A stretch of DNA of 64,000 bases, from contig JAJPGW010000005.1 in NCBI GenBank assembly GCA_021325575.1, forward strand, positions 310,001 through 374,000, in the 5' to 3' direction. The notes beneath the pieces were generated by a model. That model worked only from the letters and a program-made list of their open reading frames with translations, did not search any database and was not told the DNA's origin. The DNA comes from Gammaproteobacteria bacterium (lineage in GTDB: Bacteria; Pseudomonadota; Gammaproteobacteria; DSM-16500). The position numbers and the translations under genes were made by a program. Within the stretch, counting starts at the first letter, position 1. Each line of letters begins with the position of its first letter. This document shows, in pieces, positions 17,218 to 26,401 of the stretch.

Positions 17218-19482
17218 CTATTCTGGTACTTCTGACATAAATAATATACCTATTCCTACGCCAGAATTCACTACTACTGTTGTGGGAGTATTAATATAGT
17301 TCGCAACCGCTTTACCCATCGTGGTACCCACTTGTCCTAAACCGACTGCAAGCTTACTCGCTGGACTTAATTGCGGATAAGCGGTTGATGTTCCAAATAT
17401 ACCCGTAGTCGCGGTCGATCCCGCTGTCGTGATGGCATTCGCATAACCTGAAATAAAGGCAGAAGCCATCATCGCACCATACCGTTTAAAATAATGATAA
17501 TCCACACTGCTTGCCATCACAGTTCGCGCGGTATCTGGATCGATTGCAAATGCGTTAATGGATTTCGTGGTAATCCAATCGTCTTTATCCATCAGATTGA
17601 AATTGAGACTAACTCGATCCATGCCTTGTGCCAAGGATAATTTTCCTAAGACGCGCGCACCTTTTAATGGGCCTTGAACAATGGTTGCCATAACGGGTGT
17701 GTCTGGATAATCGCTGTTGACAGCCGTATCTAACACAGCAAATAAAATAGTACCTGCTTTGATGAGTGGTCTGGTAAGCAATTTGGTTTCTGTTGTTTTA
17801 GTTTCTGTAGTCGTTCCACCCGCGCCTGCACCCGCACCTTCGCCTTTTCCTTTTTCACCACCACCCGCTCCTTCTCGGTGCGCCATGACGGGTGGCTGCC
17901 AAGCATTTACCAATTGTGTTGCTTGCCCTTGCATAGCGGCTTGTAATGCATCAATGCGTTGTTGCCTTTCCTGATCGGTTTCCGTTCGCACTTCAGTCTG
18001 CGCCACTTTGAATTCTTCGGGCGGCGGTGCGGCAGGTGCTGCGGGTGTTATCTGCTGCAATTTGGCGAAATCAGCAGCGCCTGGAATATTGGTTTCTACC
18101 GTGGGAGCCACACCAGTGGGTGCCGGTGTTTGAATCGCTCGGCATTGTGACATAATCCCGCTTGCCGTTTCAGGAGTCACTAAACCCGCTTGTACCGCGC
18201 GTTTTAATTCTTCGGTGTAATCCGCCATCGAGGCATTTCGATTTTGCAACGCATCAAATCGAGCCTGTTCAGCTTGCATGGCAGAATATTTTGGACAGAG
18301 TACTGCAAATTTTTGCATGTCGGGTGGCGGTATTTTTTTGCTAACTAAAAAGTTATTGGCACCCGCGCAATCGCCTTTTTGTATCATTTGAATCAGAGCA
18401 TTGGCTTCTTCGCGTTTAAGCGAACCTTTACTGACTAAATCATCGGCGGCACCGGAGAGTTGTGAATCGAGCGGAGCCATCAGCTGAACCGGACAACCGC
18501 CGAGGTGTTGTTGTTTATATAACGCTAATAATTTTGCGGCAGCCGCCGGGGTCATTTTTCCTTCCGCTACTAAGCGGTTTAATGCAGCAGCATAGTCATC
18601 GACTGACACACCTTTTTTCTGCAGATCAAGCAATTGATTGGCAACATCGGCTGTGATTTCGCCGTTTTTTGCCATTTGTTGAACGGCATAGGCGCCATTT
18701 TTGGCTTGTTCACGCTGTCGTTGTGCTCGGTATTGCGCTAATAATTTAGCGGCGGTGGCCGGTGAAATTTTTCCTTCGCGAACTAATCTATCCAATTCAG
18801 CTGCGTAATCGTCTGGCGAAATTCCCGATTTTTGTAAAGCTAATAATTGATTGGCGACATCCAATGGCAATTCGCCTGATTTAATCATGGCATCCATGGC
18901 AGCACCACTTTCATTGGCTAACCCGCGCGCGTATTGTTTTTTATACTTGTCGAGTAAAGCGCGCGCCTGCTCGGGTGTCAGTTTGCCTTGACGGACTAAT
19001 TCATTTAAAGCCGCAGCATATTCATCGGGTGTCACATTTTTTTTAGCAAGATCTAATAATCGATTTGCATCTTCCTGTGACAACTTACCCTGTTTGACTA
19101 AATTATTAATATCATCTGCGACATTCGCATTTTCTTCACCTGGACAAAGGATAGTGCAATTGGTTTCACCTTGTCCTGGCATATTGACTAGCGTGGGTAC
19201 TGCGCTGCCACCTGTCATTTGCGCTTGTTTTGACGCTTGAGCATTGGCTTGCATCAGCGCTTTATAATATTCGGATGTGAGCTGTGTTGAACCTGGAACA
19301 GATTGTAATGAAGAAGGCGCCGTTGCAACTTGCGCTGTACCACCCGCAGGACCGCCGCTGAAATAACGAACCACCACATAAGTCACAAGAGAAAGTGCTG
19401 CAATGGCAGAAAAAAGCAAAAAGACCCGCGTTTTTGCATCGGCTGCAGTAAAAAATTTAAAACTCGGGAGTTTTATCGCCAT
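17218..19482 (-). CDS. icmE: Dot/Icm core protein IcmE (DotG), VirB10-like
   Basis: The inner-to-outer-membrane channel component. The 754 residues start with one membrane segment (about 19-40), then a repeat region at roughly 115-330 built from units of about 66 residues with the words LVRQGKLTPEQA and ANQLLALQKSGISPDDYAA, then a Pro/Gly-rich linker, and a VirB10/TrbI-type C-terminus from about 565 containing IKAGTILFAVLDTAVNSD and KGARVLGKLSLAQ. The repeats differ from the short repeats of L. pneumophila DotG, and the protein is shorter. Its ATG overlaps the icmK stop by one base. Confidence 0.94.
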   Translation of the reverse strand: MAIKLPSFKFFTAADAKTRVFLLFSAIAALSLVTYVVVRYFSGGPAGGTAQVATAPSSLQSVPGSTQLTSEYYKALMQANAQASKQAQMTGGSAVPTLVNMPGQGETNCTILCPGEENANVADDINNLVKQGKLSQEDANRLLDLAKKNVTPDEYAAALNELVRQGKLTPEQARALLDKYKKQYARGLANESGAAMDAMIKSGELPLDVANQLLALQKSGISPDDYAAELDRLVREGKISPATAAKLLAQYRAQRQREQAKNGAYAVQQMAKNGEITADVANQLLDLQKKGVSVDDYAAALNRLVAEGKMTPAAAAKLLALYKQQHLGGCPVQLMAPLDSQLSGAADDLVSKGSLKREEANALIQMIQKGDCAGANNFLVSKKIPPPDMQKFAVLCPKYSAMQAEQARFDALQNRNASMADYTEELKRAVQAGLVTPETASGIMSQCRAIQTPAPTGVAPTVETNIPGAADFAKLQQITPAAPAAPPPEEFKVAQTEVRTETDQERQQRIDALQAAMQGQATQLVNAWQPPVMAHREGAGGGEKGKGEGAGAGAGGTTTETKTTETKLLTRPLIKAGTILFAVLDTAVNSDYPDTPVMATIVQGPLKGARVLGKLSLAQGMDRVSLNFNLMDKDDWITTKSINAFAIDPDTARTVMASSVDYHYFKRYGAMMASAFISGYANAITTAGSTATTGIFGTSTAYPQLSPASKLAVGLGQVGTTMGKAVANYINTPTTVVVNSGVGIGILFMSEVPE

Positions 19483-20606
19483 TACAAACCTTCAATCTTC
19501 AGTTCAATCGGGTTTCCATATTGTGAAACCAGGACTGAGGAGGATCTTTGCATTTCATATGCAATCATGCCATCGGGACTTGTCATTCTTCCCATCCATC
19601 CTGGAGACAGCACCGTCAAGCGTGTGCGCAAATACATTTTATCGCCCAGTAACCATGCCTGACAATCACCGCCTTTGACACTTAAATTTCGGCTGCCAGG
19701 TGGCGCTACGCCGTCCAGCACACCTAACAATAATTGATTTGCACTATCCGGTAAGGGTGTGCCAATCGGTAAATCTTTTGAATTCGGACCAATACCAGAG
19801 ACATGAATGTCGGTGCGATAATCAACAACTCGTTGTCCTGACACAATTTCCAACGTAACAGGCGTCAACAAACCGGATAATCGAATGACAAGATTGCCAT
19901 TGCTGTAAGGTTTGACGGCCTGAATGAGCAATACATTACTTTTTCCGTCCCACTGAATATTCATCATGGTCGGATCACCAATATCGTACGCACCAATCGG
20001 CCAGGGCGCACCGGTTGAATCTACAAACACTAACGAAGAAATATAACCCTGCGCGATTCGAATGGCAGGCGGCGTACTACCGGGCGCTAAATTAACCATG
20101 AGGGTGGTTGAAACGGGTTTAGGTGGAACCACCGCTGGAATTTGCGCGGTGCGCTGTGACATATCAATGGATTGTTTTATTCGAATAATTTGTTGCGGAG
20201 TTAAGGGCATATTTTGTTGCATCATATTATTGAATGCGATATTTGAATCCGGACTCGGTGGCACAAAAGGAGCGGGAGCGGCTTTTACCATTAATTCTTG
20301 AGATTGTCTGTAAGTCATGGGCGGCGAAATCACTAATGGCGCATCGGGCCCTTTAAGAGCTGGAATACGATGGGGCCTGATTTTGACGACACGCGGTTTT
20401 ACGCAAGGTGGTGGTCCCGCATTGGGCGGCGCTTGTTCATTATTTTTTATCCAATCCTGAAATTGATTCATGTTGGATTGAAGCGATGGCGGTGCACCCG
20501 CTGGCGCGGCTTCAGGACCTGGTCCATTTTCATCCGCGATCAATCCCTGATTCATCAGCAGCGAAATAATGATTAATGTGAATTGCTTTATCCATCTTTT
20601 ACGCAT
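19482..20606 (-). CDS. icmK: Dot/Icm outer-membrane core protein IcmK (DotH)
   Basis: Forms the outer-membrane part of the core complex with DotC and DotD. The chosen ATG at 20606 gives 374 residues beginning with a proper signal peptide (MRKRWIKQF, then a hydrophobic stretch ending GLIADENG). It overlaps the icmL stop by 8 bp, suggesting translational coupling; an in-frame start at 20654 would bury the signal. The N-terminal half is Pro-rich with two QNMPLTPQQI-like helices. The C-terminal half is the DotH beta domain with PYSNGNLVIRLSGLLTPVTL. Confidence 0.92.
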   Translation of the reverse strand: MRKRWIKQFTLIIISLLMNQGLIADENGPGPEAAPAGAPPSLQSNMNQFQDWIKNNEQAPPNAGPPPCVKPRVVKIRPHRIPALKGPDAPLVISPPMTYRQSQELMVKAAPAPFVPPSPDSNIAFNNMMQQNMPLTPQQIIRIKQSIDMSQRTAQIPAVVPPKPVSTTLMVNLAPGSTPPAIRIAQGYISSLVFVDSTGAPWPIGAYDIGDPTMMNIQWDGKSNVLLIQAVKPYSNGNLVIRLSGLLTPVTLEIVSGQRVVDYRTDIHVSGIGPNSKDLPIGTPLPDSANQLLLGVLDGVAPPGSRNLSVKGGDCQAWLLGDKMYLRTRLTVLSPGWMGRMTSPDGMIAYEMQRSSSVLVSQYGNPIELKIEGL

Positions 20607-21249
20607 TGATACGAATTTGGTCGCCCCCTCCTTTGGTAATGATAATGTTATCAATCAAAACCCCGGATAGATTATTCAGTGTCGAGCTGCGAATGACAAG
20701 TGCCTGAATAACGAGCGGCTGCAGAGCGCGTCTATCGACGCTGATAAAATTGACATTGATCGGCATTTGCACCCACCAGGCATATTTTCCTTCCAATAGG
20801 CCTTGATTCAAAATAAAGGGCGCACCCGCTGGCGACGATTGCAAAAATAATTTTCCATTCTGAATGATGGTGCTATTCACAAACACGTTCGATGCATCCA
20901 AAAATTTCTGCCAGCCTTGATCGGTAAAATATTGCTGGAGATCGGCAAGTTGGGATGAAAAATTAAAAAAATCAAAATTAAATAATTTCCCTAACACTTC
21001 GCTGACCCATTGGATTAAATCAGGTGTTTTTAAATAAACTTGATCAAGTGGCACAGGGGGTAATATTCTGAATTCAGGATCAGTCGAAAAATTTACGGGG
21101 GCAGGTTTCGTGTTGTGATTGTAAATAGCCAACCCAATCAAACTGGCAATTGCAAGCAGGATAGTCAATAACGCAATTAATACTTTGTAGAAGCCGTCCT
21201 TATAAAATTCTTCTTTCAGGCGAACGACTTGAAGCTCTGTTACCGCCAT
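20599..21249 (-). CDS. icmL: Dot/Icm inner-membrane protein IcmL (DotI), canonical copy
   Basis: A 216-residue bitopic protein: short cytoplasmic N-terminus, one membrane segment at about 23-43, and a periplasmic domain resembling VirB8. The motif FRILPPVPLDQVYLKTPDL and FDFFNFSSQL mark it as the standard DotI. DotI forms a subcomplex with DotJ in the inner membrane. It is the last of three tandem icmL-type genes and is adjacent to icmK, where Legionella has its single copy. Confidence 0.93.
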   Translation of the reverse strand: MAVTELQVVRLKEEFYKDGFYKVLIALLTILLAIASLIGLAIYNHNTKPAPVNFSTDPEFRILPPVPLDQVYLKTPDLIQWVSEVLGKLFNFDFFNFSSQLADLQQYFTDQGWQKFLDASNVFVNSTIIQNGKLFLQSSPAGAPFILNQGLLEGKYAWWVQMPINVNFISVDRRALQPLVIQALVIRSSTLNNLSGVLIDNIIITKGGGDQIRINA

Positions 21250-21309
21250 AATCCAACTCCGCCATTCATGATACTATATAACAGACCCCAATTAATGTCA
21301 CTGCTGTGT

Positions 21310-22002
21310 TTATTGTGGCGGCGCATTACTTAACGCACCCGCAACAGGCGATAAAACCAGACTGCCGTAGGTTTGCACAATGCCAAGACCTCGGTAACTA
21401 TTTAAAATACTTTGTCGCTGCACAATGACTGTCACCAACAGCGGATTTCGAAAACTATTTTTTTCATCATACGGCGAACTGTAATAAGTCGCTAACAAGG
21501 GAATTTCAAATTTCCAAGCATAAGCACCGCCCAAAATCCCTTCGATTAATAATCGGGGCTTGCCAACTGCTTTCGCGACGATCACATACTTTCGCTGGGT
21601 GAGTGCAATTAAGTTATTGGATGCTTTTAAGCCATCCATATAATTTCGCCAACCATAATCGGTAAAATATTTTTGTGCATTTTGCAATTGACTTCGATAA
21701 TTCACAAAATCATAAGAATACGCGTGCTCTATCGCTTCCGTCGCCCATAATGCAACATTGTCGTCCGACATATTGGGTAATTCGCGTGGCACATCCTGAA
21801 TTAACCGACTGACTTCATCGGTCACAAAATATAGCGGCATGGTTGGGTTTTTTAAAAGATAAATCACAACACCAATCAATATGGCAATTACAATTAAACT
21901 GAGGACATACACCCCAATCATCAGATGAAATTTATTTCTATAAAATTGATTGCGCTGATGGATAATAACTAACGCATCTTGTGATTTTTCAATAGAAGCC
22001 AT
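21310..22002 (-). CDS. IcmL (DotI) paralogue, second copy
   Basis: A 230-residue protein with the DotI layout: N-terminal cytoplasmic part, a membrane segment at about 29-52, and a VirB8-like periplasmic domain containing YDFVNYRSQLQNAQKYFTDYG, which aligns with the FDFFNF...YFTDQGW block of the canonical copy. Sequence identity is modest, so the duplication is old. AAGGAATCAC precedes the ATG. It probably forms mixed oligomers with the other copies, but this is inference. Confidence 0.88.
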   Translation of the reverse strand: MASIEKSQDALVIIHQRNQFYRNKFHLMIGVYVLSLIVIAILIGVVIYLLKNPTMPLYFVTDEVSRLIQDVPRELPNMSDDNVALWATEAIEHAYSYDFVNYRSQLQNAQKYFTDYGWRNYMDGLKASNNLIALTQRKYVIVAKAVGKPRLLIEGILGGAYAWKFEIPLLATYYSSPYDEKNSFRNPLLVTVIVQRQSILNSYRGLGIVQTYGSLVLSPVAGALSNAPPQ

Positions 22003-22014
22003 GTGATTCCTTTT

Positions 22015-22596
22015 TTATCGCATGATAAATTGTCCGATACCAATGCCGGTTGGATCGACATTCGTGGGTACTTTGACAATCGTCAAGATTACATAATAAC
22101 TATTTCGCGTGGTGACTTCCGAACTTTGATAAGTCACTAAAAAAGGCATTTGTACACGCCATGCATAGCCTTTTCCAGGTAATTGTCCCTGATTTGCGAT
22201 AACTGGCGCGCCGGACACCACACTGTTCACAAAAAGTTGTTTTTGCGTGATGGAATTAATCAGGTCTTGCACGGAACTCCGATAAGCTAACCATCCCGCT
22301 CGAGTGTAATAGGGCGCTGCGTTCTGAACTTGCTGATTATAATTCACAAAGTCAAACGTATAAGAAGCAACGGCCGCTTTGCTCGCCCAGCGCAACACCG
22401 TATTCGGCAAATAATTGGGTTCGTAAAAAGCGGTCAGCGGCATTTTTTTACCATCCGATGCAACCGCAGTAAAAATAGGTAATGGTCGATGCGAAACCTG
22501 ATAAAGAATAAAAGTTACCATGAAGAGCATTAAAAAAATGGCGACAATCAGCGCGATAATCATCGCGTTATAATATTTCATGAGTCCTGTCACCAT
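22015..22596 (-). CDS. IcmL (DotI) paralogue, third copy
   Basis: A 193-residue IcmL-type protein. The ATG at 22596 is chosen because AAAGGATTGGTT lies just upstream; a TTG two codons earlier has none. It has a very short cytoplasmic tail, one membrane segment (about 10-34) and a periplasmic domain with YTFDFVNYNQQVQNAAPYY, the same block as the other two copies. The shortened N-terminus is notable because that part precedes the membrane helix shared with DotJ. It follows icmM by 12 bp. Confidence 0.88.
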   Translation of the reverse strand: MVTGLMKYYNAMIIALIVAIFLMLFMVTFILYQVSHRPLPIFTAVASDGKKMPLTAFYEPNYLPNTVLRWASKAAVASYTFDFVNYNQQVQNAAPYYTRAGWLAYRSSVQDLINSITQKQLFVNSVVSGAPVIANQGQLPGKGYAWRVQMPFLVTYQSSEVTTRNSYYVILTIVKVPTNVDPTGIGIGQFIMR

Positions 22597-22608
22597 AACC
22601 AATCCTTT

Positions 22609-22818
22609 TTATTGCATAGGCACCATCTGAATAATCTGGCCACTCAAGGTCGTCGCATAATAATTGGGTTCTGTTTCATGCAAGATCAAATAAATGATTG
22701 TTGCAATTAATCCTAAAATAATCACGCAGGACAAAAGCATGGCGTTCAGAATTCGATGATATTGAACACGATAAAAATCACTTTGAAATCTTGCCTGACG
22801 TTCTCGATCGCCTATCAT
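22609..22818 (-). CDS. icmM: Dot/Icm protein IcmM (DotJ)
   Basis: A 69-residue inner-membrane protein equivalent to the N-terminal part of DotI without the periplasmic domain: RQARFQSDFYRVQYHRILNA followed by one hydrophobic helix. This is the DotJ design, although shorter than the Legionella protein. AAGGAGAGGAG precedes the ATG. Its place between icmN and the icmL genes is the canonical one. Confidence 0.85.
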   Translation of the reverse strand: MIGDRERQARFQSDFYRVQYHRILNAMLLSCVIILGLIATIIYLILHETEPNYYATTLSGQIIQMVPMQ

Positions 22819-22827
22819 CTCCTCTCC

Positions 22828-23580
22828 TTAGACCGGCAATTTTTCGAATGTTATTTCGACTCGGAAATTTTCAGTATGGCCCCATTCTAATGAATTATCT
22901 TCGACAAGATGCGAGCCGCCATACCCTTGCGCATATATCAAACGCGTATTCATACAGCGTTTCCATAAATATTTTGCCACACTTTCGGCTTGTAGTTGTG
23001 AGAGCGCGCAATCAATTTGTTTCGCACCGGAATCACTGGTGTAAGCTGCCACTTTGACTGACATATTGACGTAATTTCCGATCAATTGAGACACCATATT
23101 CAACAAAGGTTGGCCTGAATCACGAATTCTCGAACCGTTTTCATCAAAAATCCGATCAGATTGAATGACAACCAGCACATGGTCTCCTAGCACAAATACT
23201 TTTGCGCCGGCATTTTCAATTTTGTCGACTAACGTGGTTTTGGAATCAATATAAGCGCCAATCGCGCCACCCAAAATGGCGCCGGTAACCGCTCCCAAGG
23301 GAAGGCCAATACCATTGGTCAACCCCCCAGCCACCCCGCCTGTCACGCCGCCAATCAAAACGCCTTTGGCGGTTTGACTGGTATTATCGTAAGAATTAGC
23401 AAGACTGGTATCAGAATAAGATTCACTCAATCCAACATAAGCATCATCAATACTGCCCGCCGCCGTACGTGAAACACCAGAAGAGGCACAGCCTGACAAA
23501 AAAATAATAAGAAAAAAAATCACAGACGCCACTAAAATAGTGGTGCTAAGACAATAATCCGTTTGGTGTGAGGTTTTCAT
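22828..23580 (-). CDS. icmN: Dot/Icm lipoprotein IcmN (DotK), OmpA-like
   Basis: A 250-residue outer-membrane lipoprotein: a hydrophobic leader ends in the lipobox LSGC near residue 31. A glycine-zipper stretch follows at about 75-110 (repeated GGxxGG and AILGGAIGAY). The C-terminal OmpA-like domain (about 120-250) has NMSVKVAAYTSDSGA and ALSQLQAESVAKYL, the usual peptidoglycan-binding helices. DotK in Legionella stabilises the core complex at the outer membrane. It is the first gene of the minus-strand operon before accessory genes begin at ogt. Confidence 0.9.
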   Translation of the reverse strand: MKTSHQTDYCLSTTILVASVIFFLIIFLSGCASSGVSRTAAGSIDDAYVGLSESYSDTSLANSYDNTSQTAKGVLIGGVTGGVAGGLTNGIGLPLGAVTGAILGGAIGAYIDSKTTLVDKIENAGAKVFVLGDHVLVVIQSDRIFDENGSRIRDSGQPLLNMVSQLIGNYVNMSVKVAAYTSDSGAKQIDCALSQLQAESVAKYLWKRCMNTRLIYAQGYGGSHLVEDNSLEWGHTENFRVEITFEKLPV

Positions 23581-23635
23581 GGCACCTTAGATTATGCTAG
23601 AAAAAATAGTGTAAAGATAGATGAGCCCGACACTC

Positions 23636-24127
23636 CTAACGATGCCGCTGCTCAAGTTTTAGGAGATACTCTTTTTTATCCAATCCACCGCCAAATCCGA
23701 CCAGTTTGCCATTAGCGCCAATCACGCGATGACAGGGAATAATAATTGAAATGGGATTTTTGCCATTAGCCATACCAACTGCCCTGGCTTTATTTTTATC
23801 GCCTATCTTGGCGGCTTGTTCGCCATAAGAAAGGGTTTTTGCGTAAGGAATTTTGCTTAATTGTTTCCAAGCCTGGATTTGAAAATCTGTACCATCTAAA
23901 ACTAACGGCAAATCAAACACTTTTCGTTTGCCCTCAAAATATTCTTTTAATTGTTTTTTGGTTTGCAGGATAGTTTTTTCATTTTTGGATCGGGCGTATT
24001 TTTTTAAATTGTTGGGTTCGTTATCCCAGAGCACGGCATGTAGACCTTTTGGGCTCGTAATAATCGTAAGTGTTCCAACAGGGGAATTCACTTCATCATA
24101 AGTTGCGTTTTCGGGTAAGGATTTCAT
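23636..24127 (-). CDS. ogt: Methylated-DNA--protein-cysteine methyltransferase
   Basis: Removes alkyl groups from O6-alkylguanine by transferring them to its own Cys. The chosen ATG at 24127 gives 163 residues and has TTGGA upstream; the earlier start at 24181 lacks a ribosome site. Visible motifs are YGEQAAKIGDKNKARAVG (DNA-recognition helix), NPISIIIPCHRVIG with the acceptor Cys, and GFGGGLDKKEYLL. It is the first accessory gene downstream of the icmO-icmN break and faces away from the GrpB-GNAT gene. Confidence 0.93.
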   Translation of the reverse strand: MKSLPENATYDEVNSPVGTLTIITSPKGLHAVLWDNEPNNLKKYARSKNEKTILQTKKQLKEYFEGKRKVFDLPLVLDGTDFQIQAWKQLSKIPYAKTLSYGEQAAKIGDKNKARAVGMANGKNPISIIIPCHRVIGANGKLVGFGGGLDKKEYLLKLEQRHR

Positions 24128-24248
24128 GATTTTTTTCCAACCATTTTCATTATTATATTCTACCGGAAACTCCCGCGCCATCGCGCCAGTTGCAATTATT
24201 GCGCTATGATTTATTATAATTCAAAAATAATTCAACTTAGCGCAAATC

Positions 24249-25631
24249 ATGAACAACACCCCTTTCAACTTCAGTAACAAAACCAATCAGCGCAGAGTAG
24301 AGGTTTTGCCTTACGATGCTCATTGGCCCGTTTTTTTCACAATGGAATCCGCAAAAATTAAATCAGCCTTAGGCGATGAATTAAAAGAAATTCATCACAT
24401 TGGCAGCACGGCCATTCCAAATATGCCAGCGAAACCCGTCATCGACATTCTGCTCGAATGTGACAATCTCGATAACATCTCATGGATCACAGAACAACTG
24501 AATCAATTAAATTATTTGGAAGTCAGACGACATATTATCCCTCATCGCAGTTATTTTTCCCGGCGAATCGATGAAAAGATCAGTTATCATCTTCACATTC
24601 GCGAACGCGGGGATCCGCAAATTAAACGACACGTTAATTTCCGTGATTATGTCATCGCGCATCCAGATGACGCTAAAGCCTATGCGGAATTAAAAATAAA
24701 ATTGTCGCAGAAATTTCCGAATGATATTTATTCCTATGTCATTGGCAAAGATAAATTAATTCAAGAAATCGATACCAAAGCGAAATTATGGCCTGGCCGA
24801 AAAAAAGATTTTCTGCCACCGAATACAGGTCCAGACGCTTCCGCGTGGGGACAGGAAAAATTGATAAAAGCAATCGAAGCCAATCTCAATGTACACATGA
24901 CCCATTTTTCACAATATTTGGATCAAATTGAATTAATTCGCGTTCCCGGCATTACACTGGTCAATTCAGGATTGCCGGATGATACATTTAATTATGTGCT
25001 CGAAGCCGATTTTTCTGCCGAAGAAACTGAATCAAAAATCCAGGAAGTCACTCATTATTTTTCTCAAAAAAAACTGCCGTTTTCATGGTGGATCAGTCCT
25101 TACGATAACCCAAATAACTTGAGTGATTCTTTAATTAAAAATCATTTTGAAAACACAGAAAATAATATTGCAATGGTATTTGATCTAGATGCTTGGGATG
25201 GAAAATTAACTCTTCCGCCTGAACTAAAAATAATACGCGCGCAAGATAAAAAAACATTATTGGATTTTGCGAGTGTACTGACGAATGATGAAGCTTCATT
25301 TAAACAATATTTTTCTTCAGTTGCTGAAATACTCACTGACGATGATCCAATAGAATATTACGTTGGGTATGTTGACAATATACCGGTTGTCCGAGGACTT
25401 ACTTGTTATTTTGCGCAAGTGGCTGGATTGCACTGGCTATCCACCACTCCGTCGGCACGCAAAAAAGACTATGGTACCGCTTTACAGCAATTTCGATTAA
25501 AGCGCGCTAAAGAATTGGGATATCATATTGCTGTGTTGCAGGCCTCGGAACAAGGTTATCCCTTGTATAAAAAATTAGGTTATAGAGACTGCGCTGTATT
25601 CAAAGAATTTAAACTTATCAAATCGTTTTAA
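24249..25631 (+). CDS. GrpB-family domain fused to GNAT acetyltransferase
   Basis: A 460-residue fusion. Residues 10-185 are a GrpB domain (DUF of the nucleotidyltransferase fold) with LPYDAHWP, IHHIGSTAIPNMPAKPVIDIL and a C-terminal helix. Residues from about 215 form a GNAT-type protein with a C-terminal core VAGLHWLSTTPSARKKDYG, the acetyl-CoA loop, and YPLYKKLGYRDC. GrpB proteins are usually free-standing; the substrate of either half is unknown. Its end overlaps the tail of the antitoxin gene on the other strand by 4 bp. Confidence 0.85.
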   Translation: MNNTPFNFSNKTNQRRVEVLPYDAHWPVFFTMESAKIKSALGDELKEIHHIGSTAIPNMPAKPVIDILLECDNLDNISWITEQLNQLNYLEVRRHIIPHRSYFSRRIDEKISYHLHIRERGDPQIKRHVNFRDYVIAHPDDAKAYAELKIKLSQKFPNDIYSYVIGKDKLIQEIDTKAKLWPGRKKDFLPPNTGPDASAWGQEKLIKAIEANLNVHMTHFSQYLDQIELIRVPGITLVNSGLPDDTFNYVLEADFSAEETESKIQEVTHYFSQKKLPFSWWISPYDNPNNLSDSLIKNHFENTENNIAMVFDLDAWDGKLTLPPELKIIRAQDKKTLLDFASVLTNDEASFKQYFSSVAEILTDDDPIEYYVGYVDNIPVVRGLTCYFAQVAGLHWLSTTPSARKKDYGTALQQFRLKRAKELGYHIAVLQASEQGYPLYKKLGYRDCAVFKEFKLIKSF

Positions 25632-26035
25632 TGATTTTTAATATGTTTACGAATAGCAGGAAAACTTTTATTCGCGTGGATTCCAAAGATAACATTAAAT
25701 TGAATCGCCTTTGCAATTGGGCAAACGGTCTTGTTGATTTTTTCAAGTTTTATAAACCCATATGCAGATAAGGTTTTTAAAGTTCTTGATAGGTTGCTAG
25801 ATTGGCGACCTGTCATTTCGGATAATTCTCGTATCGAATTGGGTTTTTTTTCCATAATCGTTTGCAAGAGAAATTGATTATCATCACTTAAAACTTCTGC
25901 AAGAGATCGGATAGAAGTAAACCAGATTTTAGGTTCATCTGGCCTAGGTTTATAGTCGCCTCGCGCAATGGCCAATGTTCGCGCACGAATTTCATTTTGC
26001 GGCATAATACCAATTTTGATGGTTTTCATATTCAT
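25628..26035 (-). CDS. MarR-like antitoxin/regulator of a TumE-type toxin pair
   Basis: A 135-residue winged-helix protein. The helix-turn-helix is visible in SIRELSEMTGRQSSNLSRTLKTL followed by a wing ending in KLEKINKTVCP. This architecture is that of the HVO_A0114-type DNA-binding proteins found downstream of TumE/DUF6516 toxins. Its ATG overlaps the toxin stop in an ATGA junction. It looks intact although the toxin gene is frameshifted. The regulatory role is inferred from gene pairing. Confidence 0.7.
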   Translation of the reverse strand: MNMKTIKIGIMPQNEIRARTLAIARGDYKPRPDEPKIWFTSIRSLAEVLSDDNQFLLQTIMEKKPNSIRELSEMTGRQSSNLSRTLKTLSAYGFIKLEKINKTVCPIAKAIQFNVIFGIHANKSFPAIRKHIKNH

Positions 26036-26401
26036 TTATCCTGTTTCAAACCTAAGGAATCCAAAATTTTATCCACTTCCATCCAAAAATCTTTAAGCAG
26101 TTGATGAGCATCAAGAAATTGATAAAAAATCCCTTCGTCACCTAAATATCGATGTTTATGATCACGTTTTCCTTTGTTTCCGGTTAACCTTTCTGTTTGA
26201 TTTAACAAAATGAGCATTATCAAAGCCCATTATGCGGTTTCCATGCTTGTCATGTAGCGTCAGGCTATATCGTATTCCATGGGGAATTTCTTCTGTTTTT
26301 GGTACTTCACGAGCCTCAAATTTCGTCCAATAACCGCCAGCCTGTTCGATCATGATTCCGTCCAAATCAAGCAGCGTGTCAATGTTATTATTTAAACTCA
26401 T
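26032..26401 (-). pseudogene. TumE/DUF6516-type toxin gene with a frameshift
   Basis: Two overlapping reading frames together make one family member. The first, from the ATG at 26401 (AGGTG upstream), gives the N-terminal half through GFDNAHFVK and ends at 26162. The second supplies GKRDHKHRYLGDEG and the C-terminal helices FLDAHQLLKDFWMEVDKIL. In TumE-type proteins these are continuous, with about 18 residues between DNAH and the DHxHR box. The frames differ by one base, so a single indel around 26170-26210 broke the gene. A sequencing error is the alternative. Confidence 0.65.
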
